Position numbers and translations under genes: made by a program. From Bacteroides pyogenes DSM 20611 = JCM 6294 (lineage in GTDB: Bacteria; Bacteroidota; Bacteroidia; Bacteroidales; Bacteroidaceae), in contig NZ_ATZH01000009.1 in the NCBI RefSeq assembly GCF_000428105.1, forward strand, positions 1 to 64,000: DNA of 64,000 bases, written 5' to 3'. Below the pieces are notes generated by a model. That model saw only the letters and a list, made by a program, of their open reading frames with translations. It was not told where the DNA came from and searched no databases. The first letter of the stretch is position 1. Every line of letters starts with the position of its first letter. Below are positions 15,876 through 24,134 of the stretch, piece by piece.

Positions 15876-16322
15876 ATGAAAAGAATTATTCTATTGGCCA
15901 TTACCGCTTTAACTATGACATTTACTTTCACAGCCAAAGCCGACAACTCAAAACCCGTACGCTTTGAAAACCTGCCCGAAAATTCGCAGAAATTCGTCCA
16001 TACCCACTTTAAAGGGACCGAGATATCGTACATAAAACAGGAAAGCGACTTCTTCTTATGGAAGTCATACGATCTCTTCTTCGTCAACGGAAGCAAAATA
16101 GAGTTCGACCGGAAAGGAAATTGGGAAGAAGTAGACTGTATGAGAGACGAGGTTCCCGCCGCTATCGTACCCGCCGCCATCACGACCTACATAAACCGGA
16201 ACCATGCCGGAATGAAAATCGTGAAAATCAGCCGGAACAGCAAAGAGTATGAGGTGAAACTGAACAATGGCATAGAAATCAAGTTCGACAAGAAGTTTAA
16301 TGTGATAGAATATGATAATTAA
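15876..16322 (+). CDS. Secreted PepSY-like domain protein
   Basis: This 148-residue protein has a cleavable signal peptide (RIILLAITALTMTFTFTAKA) and then a PepSY-like region (the DUF2874/PF11396 type). Repeated short motifs include PENSQKFVHTHFKG, a segment ending GSKIEFDRKGNWEEVDC, and NNGIEIKFDKKFNVIEYDN at the C-terminus. The motif 'G x x I x F D x x x x x x E' occurs twice, once per PepSY-like half. Such proteins are periplasmic in Bacteroides, and their ligands are unknown. It lies 95 bp after the kinase, and its 3' end is partly duplicated 65 bp downstream. Confidence 0.8.
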   Translation: MKRIILLAITALTMTFTFTAKADNSKPVRFENLPENSQKFVHTHFKGTEISYIKQESDFFLWKSYDLFFVNGSKIEFDRKGNWEEVDCMRDEVPAAIVPAAITTYINRNHAGMKIVKISRNSKEYEVKLNNGIEIKFDKKFNVIEYDN

Positions 16323-16389
16323 CCAACCGGCACACAGCCGAATCGGTTACCACGTCATCGCTTAACGTGATAGAATATGATAATTAACC
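16302..16389. repeat. 23-bp direct repeat with 65-bp offset
   Basis: The 3' end of the PepSY-like gene plus its stop (16302-16324, GTGATAGAATATGATAAT and 5 more bases) recurs exactly at 16367-16389 in the gap before the next gene. The offset is 65 bp, and the second copy is outside any gene. Confidence 0.9.
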
Positions 16390-16406
16390 CTAAAAACCAT
16401 TGAATT

Positions 16407-17252
16407 ATGAAAGCTAAAATTCTTTTATTAGCAGTAATGTTGGGCGGTTTTGCGCTCTACGGATGCGACAGTGACGACAACAAGAAGACAGAAGCCTCTG
16501 CAAAGTATCAGGAGGCGCTTAAAGCCAAACACCCGAATGCACAGCAGATAAGCTGGGAGAAGAAAGGCGATTATTTCGTGGCGGAATTCCGCCGTAACGA
16601 CCCGCAAGGCGAAGCCGAATCATGGTTCGACTTACTTGCCGAATGGAAGATGACGGTGACGGAAATCAACTATCAATCCTTGCCGCAGGCAGTCATCAAC
16701 GCGCTCAAAGCAAGCCCGTATGCCCAATGGCGTATCGACGACATCAAAATGGTGGAACGAAACAATATGGAAGTGATCTACGTGATAGAGGTAGAACAGA
16801 AGGCGGAAGAATACGACCTCTATTTCACGGCAGCAGGCGTATTAGTGAAAGCTGTTCCCGATAAGGATGAGAACGATGGAGACAAGTTTATCTCCGGACA
16901 AGCCACCGCAAAGATACACGTGGCAATCAACAAGCGATATCCGCAGGCAAGAATCCTCGACATCGAATACGAAGACAAGATGATCGAAGTGGAAATCATC
17001 GACGGAATCGCCCGCCGCGAAGTATTTCTGAGCCTCGACGGCGCATGGCTGCGTACAAAGACAGAAATAAAGGTTAAGGATGTTCCGCACAAAATTTTCC
17101 ACCTATTGAAGGAATCGGAATTCGGGATCTACCCGATTGACGATGTCGACTTCTTTGAAACTCCGGATGAAGAGTACTATCTCTTCGAGCTTGAAGCTGA
17201 GCCTGAAGATATTCTTGTAAAGATACTAACAGACGGAACAATCGTTGTATAA
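16407..17252 (+). CDS. PepSY-like domain lipoprotein
   Basis: A 281-residue lipoprotein: the signal peptide ends in FALYGCDSDDN, with Cys20 as the likely lipidated residue. The mature part holds about four PepSY-like repeats (PF11396 type), for example KYQEALKAKHPNAQQISWEK, then LPQAVINALKASPYAQWRI, then AKIHVAINKRYPQARILDIE, and VPHKIFHLLKESEFGIYPID. It is the larger partner of the preceding secreted protein. Together with the upstream kinase and regulator this forms a four-gene unit: sensor, regulator and two periplasmic-side PepSY-like proteins. A role in sensing or restraining an envelope activity is an inference. Confidence 0.8.
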   Translation: MKAKILLLAVMLGGFALYGCDSDDNKKTEASAKYQEALKAKHPNAQQISWEKKGDYFVAEFRRNDPQGEAESWFDLLAEWKMTVTEINYQSLPQAVINALKASPYAQWRIDDIKMVERNNMEVIYVIEVEQKAEEYDLYFTAAGVLVKAVPDKDENDGDKFISGQATAKIHVAINKRYPQARILDIEYEDKMIEVEIIDGIARREVFLSLDGAWLRTKTEIKVKDVPHKIFHLLKESEFGIYPIDDVDFFETPDEEYYLFELEAEPEDILVKILTDGTIVV

Positions 17253-17370
17253 AAGCCATGAACGGCTGGTTAATACACCACTTCATGCAGTAGAGAACCT
17301 GCGTGTATAAAGAAATATGGGAAGTACCGTTTCAACCCGCCGCAAGCCGGGGGGGGCAGAGCGGTACTTT

Positions 17371-17578
17371 CTTTTCATTTAAAGCCAATCACCGGAAGCA
17401 ATGCGTTGTTTGCGGTGCAGTAAAAGCAGTATTCTCTTTCCATTTAAAGCCAATCACCGGAAGCAATGCGTTGTTTGGTTGCAGTAAAAGCAGTATTCTC
17501 TTTCCATCTAAAGCCAATCACCGGAAGCAATGCGCTGTTTGGTTGCAGTAAAAGCAGCATTCTCTTTCCACTTAAAGA
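17371..17578. repeat. 64-65 bp tandem repeat upstream of dtd
   Basis: The word AAAGCCAATCACCGGAAGC begins at 17381, 17446 and 17510, and a truncated copy (AAAG) at 17574, giving offsets of 65, 64 and 64 bp. Units continue with AATGCGTTGTTTGG and CAGTAAAAGCAGTATTCTC. Eight consecutive G residues (17349-17356) lie just before. The block is non-coding and sits between the PepSY lipoprotein and the dtd promoter. Confidence 0.9.
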
Positions 17579-17640
17579 TAAATAGACGGCTGCGGCAAAG
17601 AAAAAGCGGATCAATCTTCCGTTTTCTCTCCCGGATTTTG

Positions 17641-17648
17641 TATTTTTG
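17641..17648 (+). promoter_or_regulatory. Bacteroides-type -7 element for dtd
   Basis: The sequence TATTTTTG matches TAnnTTTG, 35 bp before the dtd ATG. It would drive dtd, the MazG-like gene and deoC. Confidence 0.55.
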
Positions 17649-17683
17649 TCTTTCATAACGTAAATATACGAAGGAAAGAGTCA

Positions 17684-18136
17684 ATGAGAATCGTAATTCA
17701 ACGGGTAAGCCGTGCATCGGTCACCATCAATGGGGAATGTAAATCGGCTATCGAACAGGGAATGTTGATATTAGTGGGTATCGAAGAAGCCGACGGGACG
17801 GAGGATATCGACTGGCTCTGCCGGAAGACCGTCAACCTCCGCATATTCGACGATGAAAACGGAGTGATGAACAAGTCGATACTGGAAACGGGAGGAGACA
17901 TACTCGTCATCAGTCAGTTCACACTGCACGCCTCTACCCGCAAAGGAAACCGCCCTTCGTACATCAAAGCCGCCAAACCGGAGGTATCCGTCCCTCTCTA
18001 CGAAGCGTTTTGCCGGAAACTGAGTGCTGCGCTGGGAAAAGAAGTGGGCACAGGCTCTTTCGGAGCCGATATGAAGGTGGAGCTTCTGAACGACGGACCG
18101 GTAACGATTTGCATAGACAGTAAAAACAAAGAATAG
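17684..18136 (+). CDS. dtd: D-aminoacyl-tRNA deacylase
   Basis: Dtd hydrolyses D-amino acids mis-attached to tRNA. The 150-residue protein begins MRIVIQRVSRASVTI, carries the conserved catalytic segment SQFTLHASTRKGNRPS and the GPVT motif near the C-terminus (NDGPVTICIDS). Length is normal. It is the first gene of a compact unit: the MazG-like gene begins 2 bp after its stop. Confidence 0.96.
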   Translation: MRIVIQRVSRASVTINGECKSAIEQGMLILVGIEEADGTEDIDWLCRKTVNLRIFDDENGVMNKSILETGGDILVISQFTLHASTRKGNRPSYIKAAKPEVSVPLYEAFCRKLSAALGKEVGTGSFGADMKVELLNDGPVTICIDSKNKE

Positions 18137-18138
18137 AG

Positions 18139-18477
18139 ATGACGATAAAAGAAGCTCAACAACAAGTAGACGCATGGGTGAAGCAATACGGAGTGCGCTA
18201 TTTCAGCGAACTGACCAACATGGCGGTATTGACCGAGGAAGTCGGCGAACTGGCACGTGTCATGGCGCGCAAATACGGCGACCAGTCGTTCAAACCGGGC
18301 GAAAAGGAGAATCTGGACGAGGAAATGGCCGATGTGCTCTGGGTACTCATCTGCCTTGCCAATCAGACGGGAGTAGACCTTACCGACGCTTTAAGAAAAA
18401 GCATGGAAAAGAAAACGAATCGAGATAATCAAAGACATATTAATAATCCAAAACTGAAAGATCATGGAGGAAAATAA
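18139..18477 (+). CDS. MazG-like nucleotide pyrophosphohydrolase
   Basis: A 112-residue protein of the all-alpha NTP pyrophosphohydrolase superfamily. It has the first acidic motif (VLTEEVGELARVMAR, the ExxE pair) and the second (LDEEMADVLWVLICLANQTG, the ExxD pair), which together bind magnesium in the family. Members hydrolyse non-canonical NTPs. The last residues overlap the deoC start by 14 bp, so translation of the two is probably coupled. Preferred substrate is unknown. Confidence 0.88.
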   Translation: MTIKEAQQQVDAWVKQYGVRYFSELTNMAVLTEEVGELARVMARKYGDQSFKPGEKENLDEEMADVLWVLICLANQTGVDLTDALRKSMEKKTNRDNQRHINNPKLKDHGGK

Positions 18478-19366
18478 CTTAAAAGACAACAAATATCTGG
18501 CTACTTTAGCCAAGTATAACACCGATCTGAAAGACGCGGATATAGCAACCCGCGTAGCCGAACTGACAGAACAGAATGTCACGGAAAACAATACCGAAGA
18601 AGTGAAAAAATTCCTGTTCAACTGCATCGATCTTACTACACTGAACAGCACGGACAGCGATGAAAGCGTAATGCGATTCACCGAGAAAGTGAACGAATTT
18701 GACAATGCATTCCCCGATCTGAAAAACGTGGCAACCATCTGCGTGTATCCCAACTTTGCCGCCATCGTAAAGAACACACTCCAAGTGAACGGAGTAAACA
18801 TCGCTTGCGTATCAGCGGGATTCCCCTCTTCGCAGACCTTTATCGAGGTGAAAATAGCCGAGACATCGCTCGCCGTTGCCGACGGAGCGGACGAAATAGA
18901 TATCGTTCTCTCGGTTGGCAAGTTTCTGAGCGGCGACTACGAAACAATGTGCGACGAAATTGAGGAACTAAAGGAAGCTTGCAAAGAAAGCCATTTGAAA
19001 GTGATACTCGAAACGGGTGCGCTGAAGAGTGCGGCCAACATCAAAAAGGCCTCTCTCCTATCCATGTATGCAGGAGCCGACTTCATCAAGACTTCCACAG
19101 GCAAACAACAGCCGGCAGCCACTCCGGAAGCGGCTTACGCGATGTGCGAAGCCATCAGAGACTATTACGAGAAAACAGGGCGTAAAGTGGGATTCAAGCC
19201 CGCAGGAGGAATCAATACGGTGCACGACGCCATTGTCTACTACACCATCGTAAAAGAATTGCTGGGAGAAGAATGGCTGACGAACAAGCTGTTCCGCCTG
19301 GGCACAAGCCGCTTGGCAAACCTGTTGCTCTCGGACATCAAAGGAGAGGAAATCAAATTCTTCTAA
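18464..19366 (+). CDS. deoC: Deoxyribose-phosphate aldolase
   Basis: DeoC cleaves 2-deoxyribose-5-phosphate to acetaldehyde and glyceraldehyde-3-phosphate in deoxynucleoside breakdown. The 300-residue protein has the class I aldolase barrel with the Schiff-base lysine in GADFIKTSTGK and the second active-site lysine in VGFKPAGGI. Earlier strands include VATICVYPNF and DEIDIVLSVG. At 300 residues it matches the longer E. coli-like branch. It overlaps the MazG-like gene and ends at a long inverted repeat facing the prenyl synthase gene. Confidence 0.95.
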   Translation: MEENNLKDNKYLATLAKYNTDLKDADIATRVAELTEQNVTENNTEEVKKFLFNCIDLTTLNSTDSDESVMRFTEKVNEFDNAFPDLKNVATICVYPNFAAIVKNTLQVNGVNIACVSAGFPSSQTFIEVKIAETSLAVADGADEIDIVLSVGKFLSGDYETMCDEIEELKEACKESHLKVILETGALKSAANIKKASLLSMYAGADFIKTSTGKQQPAATPEAAYAMCEAIRDYYEKTGRKVGFKPAGGINTVHDAIVYYTIVKELLGEEWLTNKLFRLGTSRLANLLLSDIKGEEIKFF

Positions 19367-19371
19367 ACAAT

Positions 19372-19418
19372 GCGAGCCTGTTTCAGCCGTTTACCTATAC
19401 CGGCTCAAACAGGCTTGC
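19372..19418. terminator. Bidirectional terminator-like hairpin
   Basis: The arms 19372-19389 (GCGAGCCTGTTTCAGCCG) and 19401-19418 (CGGCTCAAACAGGCTTGC) pair at about 17 of 18 positions, counting one G-U, round an 11-nt loop. It lies just after the deoC stop and upstream of the oppositely oriented prenyl synthase stop. There is no long T-run. Confidence 0.65.
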
Positions 19419-19561
19419 ACAATTTATACGCGACACACCCGAACATGCCGCACGGGCTTTCCAATCACATCCGCCTCATCGGCAAAGAAAATCTTATCGC
19501 TTTTCTGCAAAGAAAGTCTTATGACTTCTACAACGAAAGTCTTATCGCTTCCGCAACAACG

Positions 19562-20539
19562 CTATTTTTCGCGCTCGACCACATAATCCAAGAAGCTGTT
19601 CAAAGCCTCCGACACATCGGGCAATGAGGGCATGGAAGCAAGAATGTCCGCAGCCTTTCGCCTATATCCCTCCATCGTCCTGAAAGCATATTCGATACCT
19701 CCTTTTTCTTTGGTAAAAGATACCAGAAACTCTATCTCCTCGGGAGTAGCCACACCGTCTTTCACCCGGATAGCCGTTTCCACTGCTTTCGGATCTTCGG
19801 TGGTATTCAATACATAGAGCACCGGAAGCGTCAGCTTCCCCTCCTCCATATCGTTTCCTGTCGGTTTACCGATTTCCTTGCTATCGGAATAGTCGAAAAT
19901 ATCGTCTTTGATCTGAAAACAGATTCCGATATACTCGCCCAGCAAACGCGCTTTTTCAACCTCCTTCTCTCCCGCCCCCATCGACAAAGCAGCGGCTTTG
20001 GTACAAGCGGCAAACAACGCAGCTGTCTTCTTGCGAATTACATCGAAATAAACGGTCTCGGAGAAGGTATGTGTGCTTACATTCGACAGTTGAAGTAGTT
20101 CACCGTCGGCAAGCTCCTGCCCCAATGAAGAAATCACCTGAATGATATCGTGGTTCATCGTAAGCCCTGCGTGCACCAAACTGGTAGCCAACAGATAATC
20201 GCCGGTAAGTACCGCCACTTTATTGTTAAAGCTGGCGTTTACCGAAAGCTGCCCCCTGCGTTCGGAACTTTCGTCCACCACATCGTCGTGCACAAGGCTT
20301 GCAGTATGAAGAAGTTCGAGCGAAACGGCGGCATGAAGCGTGGAAAGGCGTATAGGACCATAAAGGCGTGCCACCAGTAAAGAAAGTATAGGGCGCATCA
20401 TCTTGCCATTCCTCTGACGTATGTGAGCAATCACATTATCGAGCAATGTGTTCGAGCTGGAAAGAGAACTGTCAAAAAGCTTTTTGAAGTCGGCCAGTTC
20501 ATGAATAATCGGTTTCTTGATGAGAGAGACACTGTCCAT
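19562..20539 (-). CDS. Polyprenyl (octaprenyl-type) diphosphate synthase
   Basis: A trans-prenyltransferase of 325 residues that would extend isoprenoid chains for menaquinone side chains. The first aspartate-rich motif is LLHTASLVHDDVVDESSERR and the second is GICFQIKDDIFDYSD. The GQELADGELLQL segment is also typical. I chose the ATG at 20539 because the upstream in-frame ATG at 20560 overlaps the -7 promoter element. It is divergent from polA and convergent with deoC. Chain length (octa- versus hepta-) cannot be read with confidence. Confidence 0.9.
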   Translation of the reverse strand: MDSVSLIKKPIIHELADFKKLFDSSLSSSNTLLDNVIAHIRQRNGKMMRPILSLLVARLYGPIRLSTLHAAVSLELLHTASLVHDDVVDESSERRGQLSVNASFNNKVAVLTGDYLLATSLVHAGLTMNHDIIQVISSLGQELADGELLQLSNVSTHTFSETVYFDVIRKKTAALFAACTKAAALSMGAGEKEVEKARLLGEYIGICFQIKDDIFDYSDSKEIGKPTGNDMEEGKLTLPVLYVLNTTEDPKAVETAIRVKDGVATPEEIEFLVSFTKEKGGIEYAFRTMEGYRRKAADILASMPSLPDVSEALNSFLDYVVEREK

Positions 20540-20557
20540 CCATACACTATTTGGACA

Positions 20558-20565
20558 CAAAAGTA
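20558..20565 (-). promoter_or_regulatory. Bacteroides-type -7 element for the prenyl synthase gene
   Basis: The minus strand reads TACTTTTG, matching TAnnTTTG, 18 bp upstream of the ATG at 20539. Confidence 0.5.
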
Positions 20566-20627
20566 ATAATAAAACGGTTAATACCGTATTTTTTTTGTAC
20601 TTTTACCATGAAAAATTAAGTTATTCT

Positions 20628-23600
20628 ATGGAATCAGACAACAAATTATTCCTTTTAGACGCCTACGCGCTCATATACCGGGCTTATTACGCCTTTATCA
20701 GAAACCCGAGAATCAACTCCAAAGGACTAAATACATCGGCTATCCTCGGCTTCGTAAACACGCTTGAAGAAGTGTTGAAAAAAGAAAACCCCACTCATAT
20801 AGGAGTGGCTTTCGACCCTGCCGGCCCAACGTTTCGCCATGAGGCTTTCGAGCAGTACAAAGCTCAACGTGAGGAAACGCCCGAAGATATCCGTCTGTCG
20901 GTACCTCTCATCAAAGAGATTATCCGTGCCTACCGCATTCCTATCCTCGAAGTGCCGGGATACGAGGCGGACGATGTGATAGGCACGCTCGCCACCGAAG
21001 CGGGACGACGCGGAATCGCCACCTATATGATGACTCCCGACAAAGACTACGGGCAGTTGGTGGGCGAAAACGTCTTTATGTATCGACCCAGACATACGGG
21101 AGGGTTTGAAGTGATGGGCATCGAAGAGGTAAAAGCCAAGTTCGCCATCGAATCGCCCGCACAGGTCATAGACATATTGGGGCTGATGGGCGACTCGTCG
21201 GACAATATCCCCGGCTGTCCCGGTGTGGGAGAGAAAACCGCTCAAAAGCTGGTGGCGGAGTTCGGAAGCATCGAGAACCTGCTCGATCATACCGACCGGC
21301 TCAAAGGTGCGCTGAAAACAAAAGTAGAGGCCAACCGCAAACAGATTGAATTCTCCAAATTCCTCGCCACCATCAAAACGGACGTCCCCATTGCGCTGGA
21401 GATGGACAAACTGGTACGGGAAGAAGCGGATGAGGATTCGCTCCGCCGGATTTTCGAAGAGTTGGAGTTCCGAACGCTTATCAACCGGGTACTGAAAAAA
21501 AACGGTGCGGGAAGCGGGATATTATCATCTGCGGGAAGAAACGAGTATGCAGGAAGAAACATCGGAACAGACTCAAACCGAAAAAACGGTTTTGCAGAAG
21601 GAAATATTTTTTCCGAAACAGGCAACAGTGAATTTGCACAACAGGGAAACAATCTTTCCGGAAGAGGAGGCAATGAGTCTCAACAACAGGGGAGCAACTT
21701 TTTTGCAAGAGGCAATAGTGAATTTGCACAACAAGAGAGTAACCTTTCCGCAAGAGGAGGCAATGAGTCCGCACAAGAAGGAAATAATCTTTCGCTCAAA
21801 GGGAAAAATGATCCGACAAAAGGAAGAAGTGACCGCTTGGCAAAAGGAAGCGGTGGTTCGGCAAAAGGCAAAGACGGAGAATTGTCGCTCTCTCTTTTTC
21901 CTGAAGAAGAGGAAGCCGTACAAGGCGATTTGTTTGCGAATTTTGCAGGCAACGGAGCAGGTGTGCCGAAAAAAACGAGCCTAAGCACGTTAAAAACCAT
22001 TAATACAGACTATCAACTTGTTGATACAGAAGAAAAAAGAAAGAGAATTATTCAAAAGTTACTTACATCGAAAATTCTCTCGTTAGACACTGAGACCACA
22101 GGAACCGAACCTATGGAGGCGGAATTGGTGGGAATGAGCTTTTCCATCGCCGAAAACGAAGCGTTTTATGTTCCGGTGCCCCCCGACCGGAAAGAAGCGG
22201 CAAAAATAGTCGCGCAATTCCGCCCGGTGTTTGAAAACGAAGATTCGTTAAAAATCGGACAGAACATCAAGTACGACATGATCGTGCTCCAAAATTACGG
22301 AGCGGAGTTAAAAGGTCGGCTCTTCGATACCATGATAGCGCATTATGTGTTGCAACCCGAACTTCGGCACGGCATGGACTATTTGGCGGAAATCTATCTG
22401 CACTACAAAACCATTTCTATCGAAGAACTTATCGGACCGAAAGGAAAACACCAGAGGAGCATGCGTGACCTCGACCCGCAAGATGTTTACCTTTATGCCT
22501 GCGAAGATGCCGATGTGACTCTCAAGCTGAAAAACGTGTTGGAGAAAGAGTTGAAAGCAAACGATGCCGAAACCTTGTTCTACGATATCGAGATGCCGCT
22601 CGTACCCGTACTGGTTCATATCGAACGAAACGGAGTGCTGCTCGACACGGAAGCCTTGAAGCAATCGTCCGCACATTTCACCGCTGAGATGCAACGTATC
22701 GAGCAAGAGATATACGAAATGGCGGGTGAATCTTTCAACATCGCCTCGCCGAAACAAGTGGGCGAAGTGCTGTTCGACAAACTGCAAATCGTGGAAAAAG
22801 CGAAAAAGACAAAGACGGGGCAATACGTCACTTCGGAAGAGGTGCTCGAAAGCCTGAGGCATAAACATCCGGTGGTGGAGAAAATATTGGAACACCGCGG
22901 ATTGAAAAAACTCTTGGGCACATACATAGACGCCCTGCCGCAGCTTATCAACCCGCGCACGGGACGGGTGCATACATCGTTCAACCAAACGGTCACGGCT
23001 ACGGGACGCCTCAGTTCGAGCAACCCGAACCTGCAAAACATCCCCATCCGCGACGAGAACGGCAAGGAGATACGCAAAGCATTCATCCCCGACGAGGGTT
23101 GCCTGTTCTTCTCTGCCGACTACTCGCAGATAGAGCTCCGCATCATGGCGCACCTGAGCAAAGACAAGGAGATGATCGATGCTTTCCTGAGCAATCACGA
23201 CATCCATGCTGCTACCGCCGCAAAGATTTACAAGACTGATTTGAAAGAGGTAGATGCCGACATGCGGCGCAAGGCCAAGACTGCCAACTTCGGTATCATA
23301 TATGGCATATCCGTATTCGGGCTTGCCGATCGGCTGGGTATCGAAAGGAAAGAGGCCAAAACGCTGATCGACGGTTACTTCGAAACCTATCCCGAAGTAA
23401 AGGCATACATGGACGAAAGCATTCAGGTAGCACGCGAACAGGGTTATGTAGAGACTATCTTCCACCGCAAACGCTTCTTGCCCGACATCAACTCCCGCAA
23501 CGCCATTGTACGCGGATATGCCGAACGTAACGCCATCAACGCGCCTATTCAGGGCAGCGCCGCAGACATCATAAAGGTAGCCATGACGCGCATCTACAAT

Positions 23601-23792
23601 CGCTTCCTTGCCGAAGGGCTTCAGGCCAAAATGATTCTGCAAGTGCACGACGAATTGAATTTCAGTGTGCCCGTAAGCGAAAAAGAACGGGTGGAAGAGA
23701 TCGTTATCGAGGAAATGGAGCGTGCTTGCCGAATGCACGTACCCTTAAAAGCCGATTGCGGATGGGGAAAAAACTGGCTCGAGGCGCATTAA
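20628..23792 (+). CDS. polA: DNA polymerase I with an expanded repetitive linker
   Basis: PolA fills gaps and removes primers in replication and repair. From the ATG at 20628 the protein is 1054 residues; the family is usually 850-950. Domains in order: 5'-3' exonuclease (MESDNKLFLLDAYALIYRAY to about 290, with GYEADDVIGTLA and GDSSDNIPGCPGVGEKTAQK); a low-complexity linker (about 293-440); 3'-5' exonuclease with DTETTG, the KIGQNIKYDM segment and ACEDADVTLK, all key acids present; polymerase domain with motif A (FSADYSQIELRIMAHLS), motif B (RRKAKTANFGIIYGIS) and motif C (ILQVHDELNF). The open frame upstream to 20517 is rejected. A strong terminator follows. Confidence 0.97.
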   Translation: MESDNKLFLLDAYALIYRAYYAFIRNPRINSKGLNTSAILGFVNTLEEVLKKENPTHIGVAFDPAGPTFRHEAFEQYKAQREETPEDIRLSVPLIKEIIRAYRIPILEVPGYEADDVIGTLATEAGRRGIATYMMTPDKDYGQLVGENVFMYRPRHTGGFEVMGIEEVKAKFAIESPAQVIDILGLMGDSSDNIPGCPGVGEKTAQKLVAEFGSIENLLDHTDRLKGALKTKVEANRKQIEFSKFLATIKTDVPIALEMDKLVREEADEDSLRRIFEELEFRTLINRVLKKNGAGSGILSSAGRNEYAGRNIGTDSNRKNGFAEGNIFSETGNSEFAQQGNNLSGRGGNESQQQGSNFFARGNSEFAQQESNLSARGGNESAQEGNNLSLKGKNDPTKGRSDRLAKGSGGSAKGKDGELSLSLFPEEEEAVQGDLFANFAGNGAGVPKKTSLSTLKTINTDYQLVDTEEKRKRIIQKLLTSKILSLDTETTGTEPMEAELVGMSFSIAENEAFYVPVPPDRKEAAKIVAQFRPVFENEDSLKIGQNIKYDMIVLQNYGAELKGRLFDTMIAHYVLQPELRHGMDYLAEIYLHYKTISIEELIGPKGKHQRSMRDLDPQDVYLYACEDADVTLKLKNVLEKELKANDAETLFYDIEMPLVPVLVHIERNGVLLDTEALKQSSAHFTAEMQRIEQEIYEMAGESFNIASPKQVGEVLFDKLQIVEKAKKTKTGQYVTSEEVLESLRHKHPVVEKILEHRGLKKLLGTYIDALPQLINPRTGRVHTSFNQTVTATGRLSSSNPNLQNIPIRDENGKEIRKAFIPDEGCLFFSADYSQIELRIMAHLSKDKEMIDAFLSNHDIHAATAAKIYKTDLKEVDADMRRKAKTANFGIIYGISVFGLADRLGIERKEAKTLIDGYFETYPEVKAYMDESIQVAREQGYVETIFHRKRFLPDINSRNAIVRGYAERNAINAPIQGSAADIIKVAMTRIYNRFLAEGLQAKMILQVHDELNFSVPVSEKERVEEIVIEEMERACRMHVPLKADCGWGKNWLEAH
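21621..21875 (+). repeat. In-frame repeats in the PolA linker
   Basis: DNA of 90-bp period (starts 21621 and 21711) encodes units GNSEFAQQGNNLSGRG (residue 332), GNESQQQGSNFFAR (348), GNSEFAQQESNLSARG (362) and GNESAQEGNNLSLKG (378). A lysine/glycine-rich run follows. The product is Gln/Asn/Gly/Ser-rich and probably disordered. It separates the 5'-3' exonuclease from the 3'-5' exonuclease/polymerase part. Confidence 0.9.
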
Positions 23793-23936
23793 AAGAGAGA
23801 AAAACAGATGAAAATGAGCCCGAATGCAAGCAAAGAAAAGTAGCAAACAGACTCTAAATCAAAGTATAACAATCTTTAACCATAGAAACAGAAAGCAAGA
23901 AGAAAGTTCGCTTTAGCAAACTTATTGCTCCATTCC

Positions 23937-23969
23937 ATATCCGGCAAGCCTACTGCCGGATATTTTTTT
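23937..23969 (+). terminator. Intrinsic terminator of polA
   Basis: A 10-bp perfect stem ATATCCGGCA (23937-23946) / TGCCGGATAT (23954-23963) with a 7-nt loop, followed by a T-run. It is about 145 bp after the polA stop. Confidence 0.9.
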
Positions 23970-24021
23970 GTCTTCTCCTTTGACAAAAAGGAAGCAATAG
24001 AAAAGAGCAAAACTGACATAT

Positions 24022-24052
24022 TGACACTATTTTACACATAAATAGGGTGTCA
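24022..24052. promoter_or_regulatory. Inverted repeat upstream of the DUF3836 promoter
   Basis: The arms TGACAC-TATTT and AAATA-GG-GTGTCA are inverted, with a 2-nt difference in the right arm. It ends about 15 bp before the -7 element at 24068, so it spans the -33 region and could be an operator. No regulator is identified. Confidence 0.4.
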
Positions 24053-24067
24053 TAAAGAAATAATGCC

Positions 24068-24075
24068 TAAATTTG
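24068..24075 (+). promoter_or_regulatory. Bacteroides-type -7 element for the DUF3836 gene
   Basis: The sequence TAAATTTG matches TAnnTTTG, about 60 bp before the ATG at 24135. Confidence 0.55.
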
Positions 24076-24134
24076 CAGCGTGATTCAAGAGAATCAATAG
24101 ACAAATGAAAGTTTAATATAAAAATAAAATAGTC

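Noticed and set aside
17303-17551. Small protein across the 64-65 bp repeats
   Set aside because: The period is not a multiple of 3, the copies are read in different frames, and no family is recognisable.
22308-23738. 476-codon minus-strand frame opposite polA
   Set aside because: It is an antisense shadow; polA motifs on the plus strand are unambiguous.
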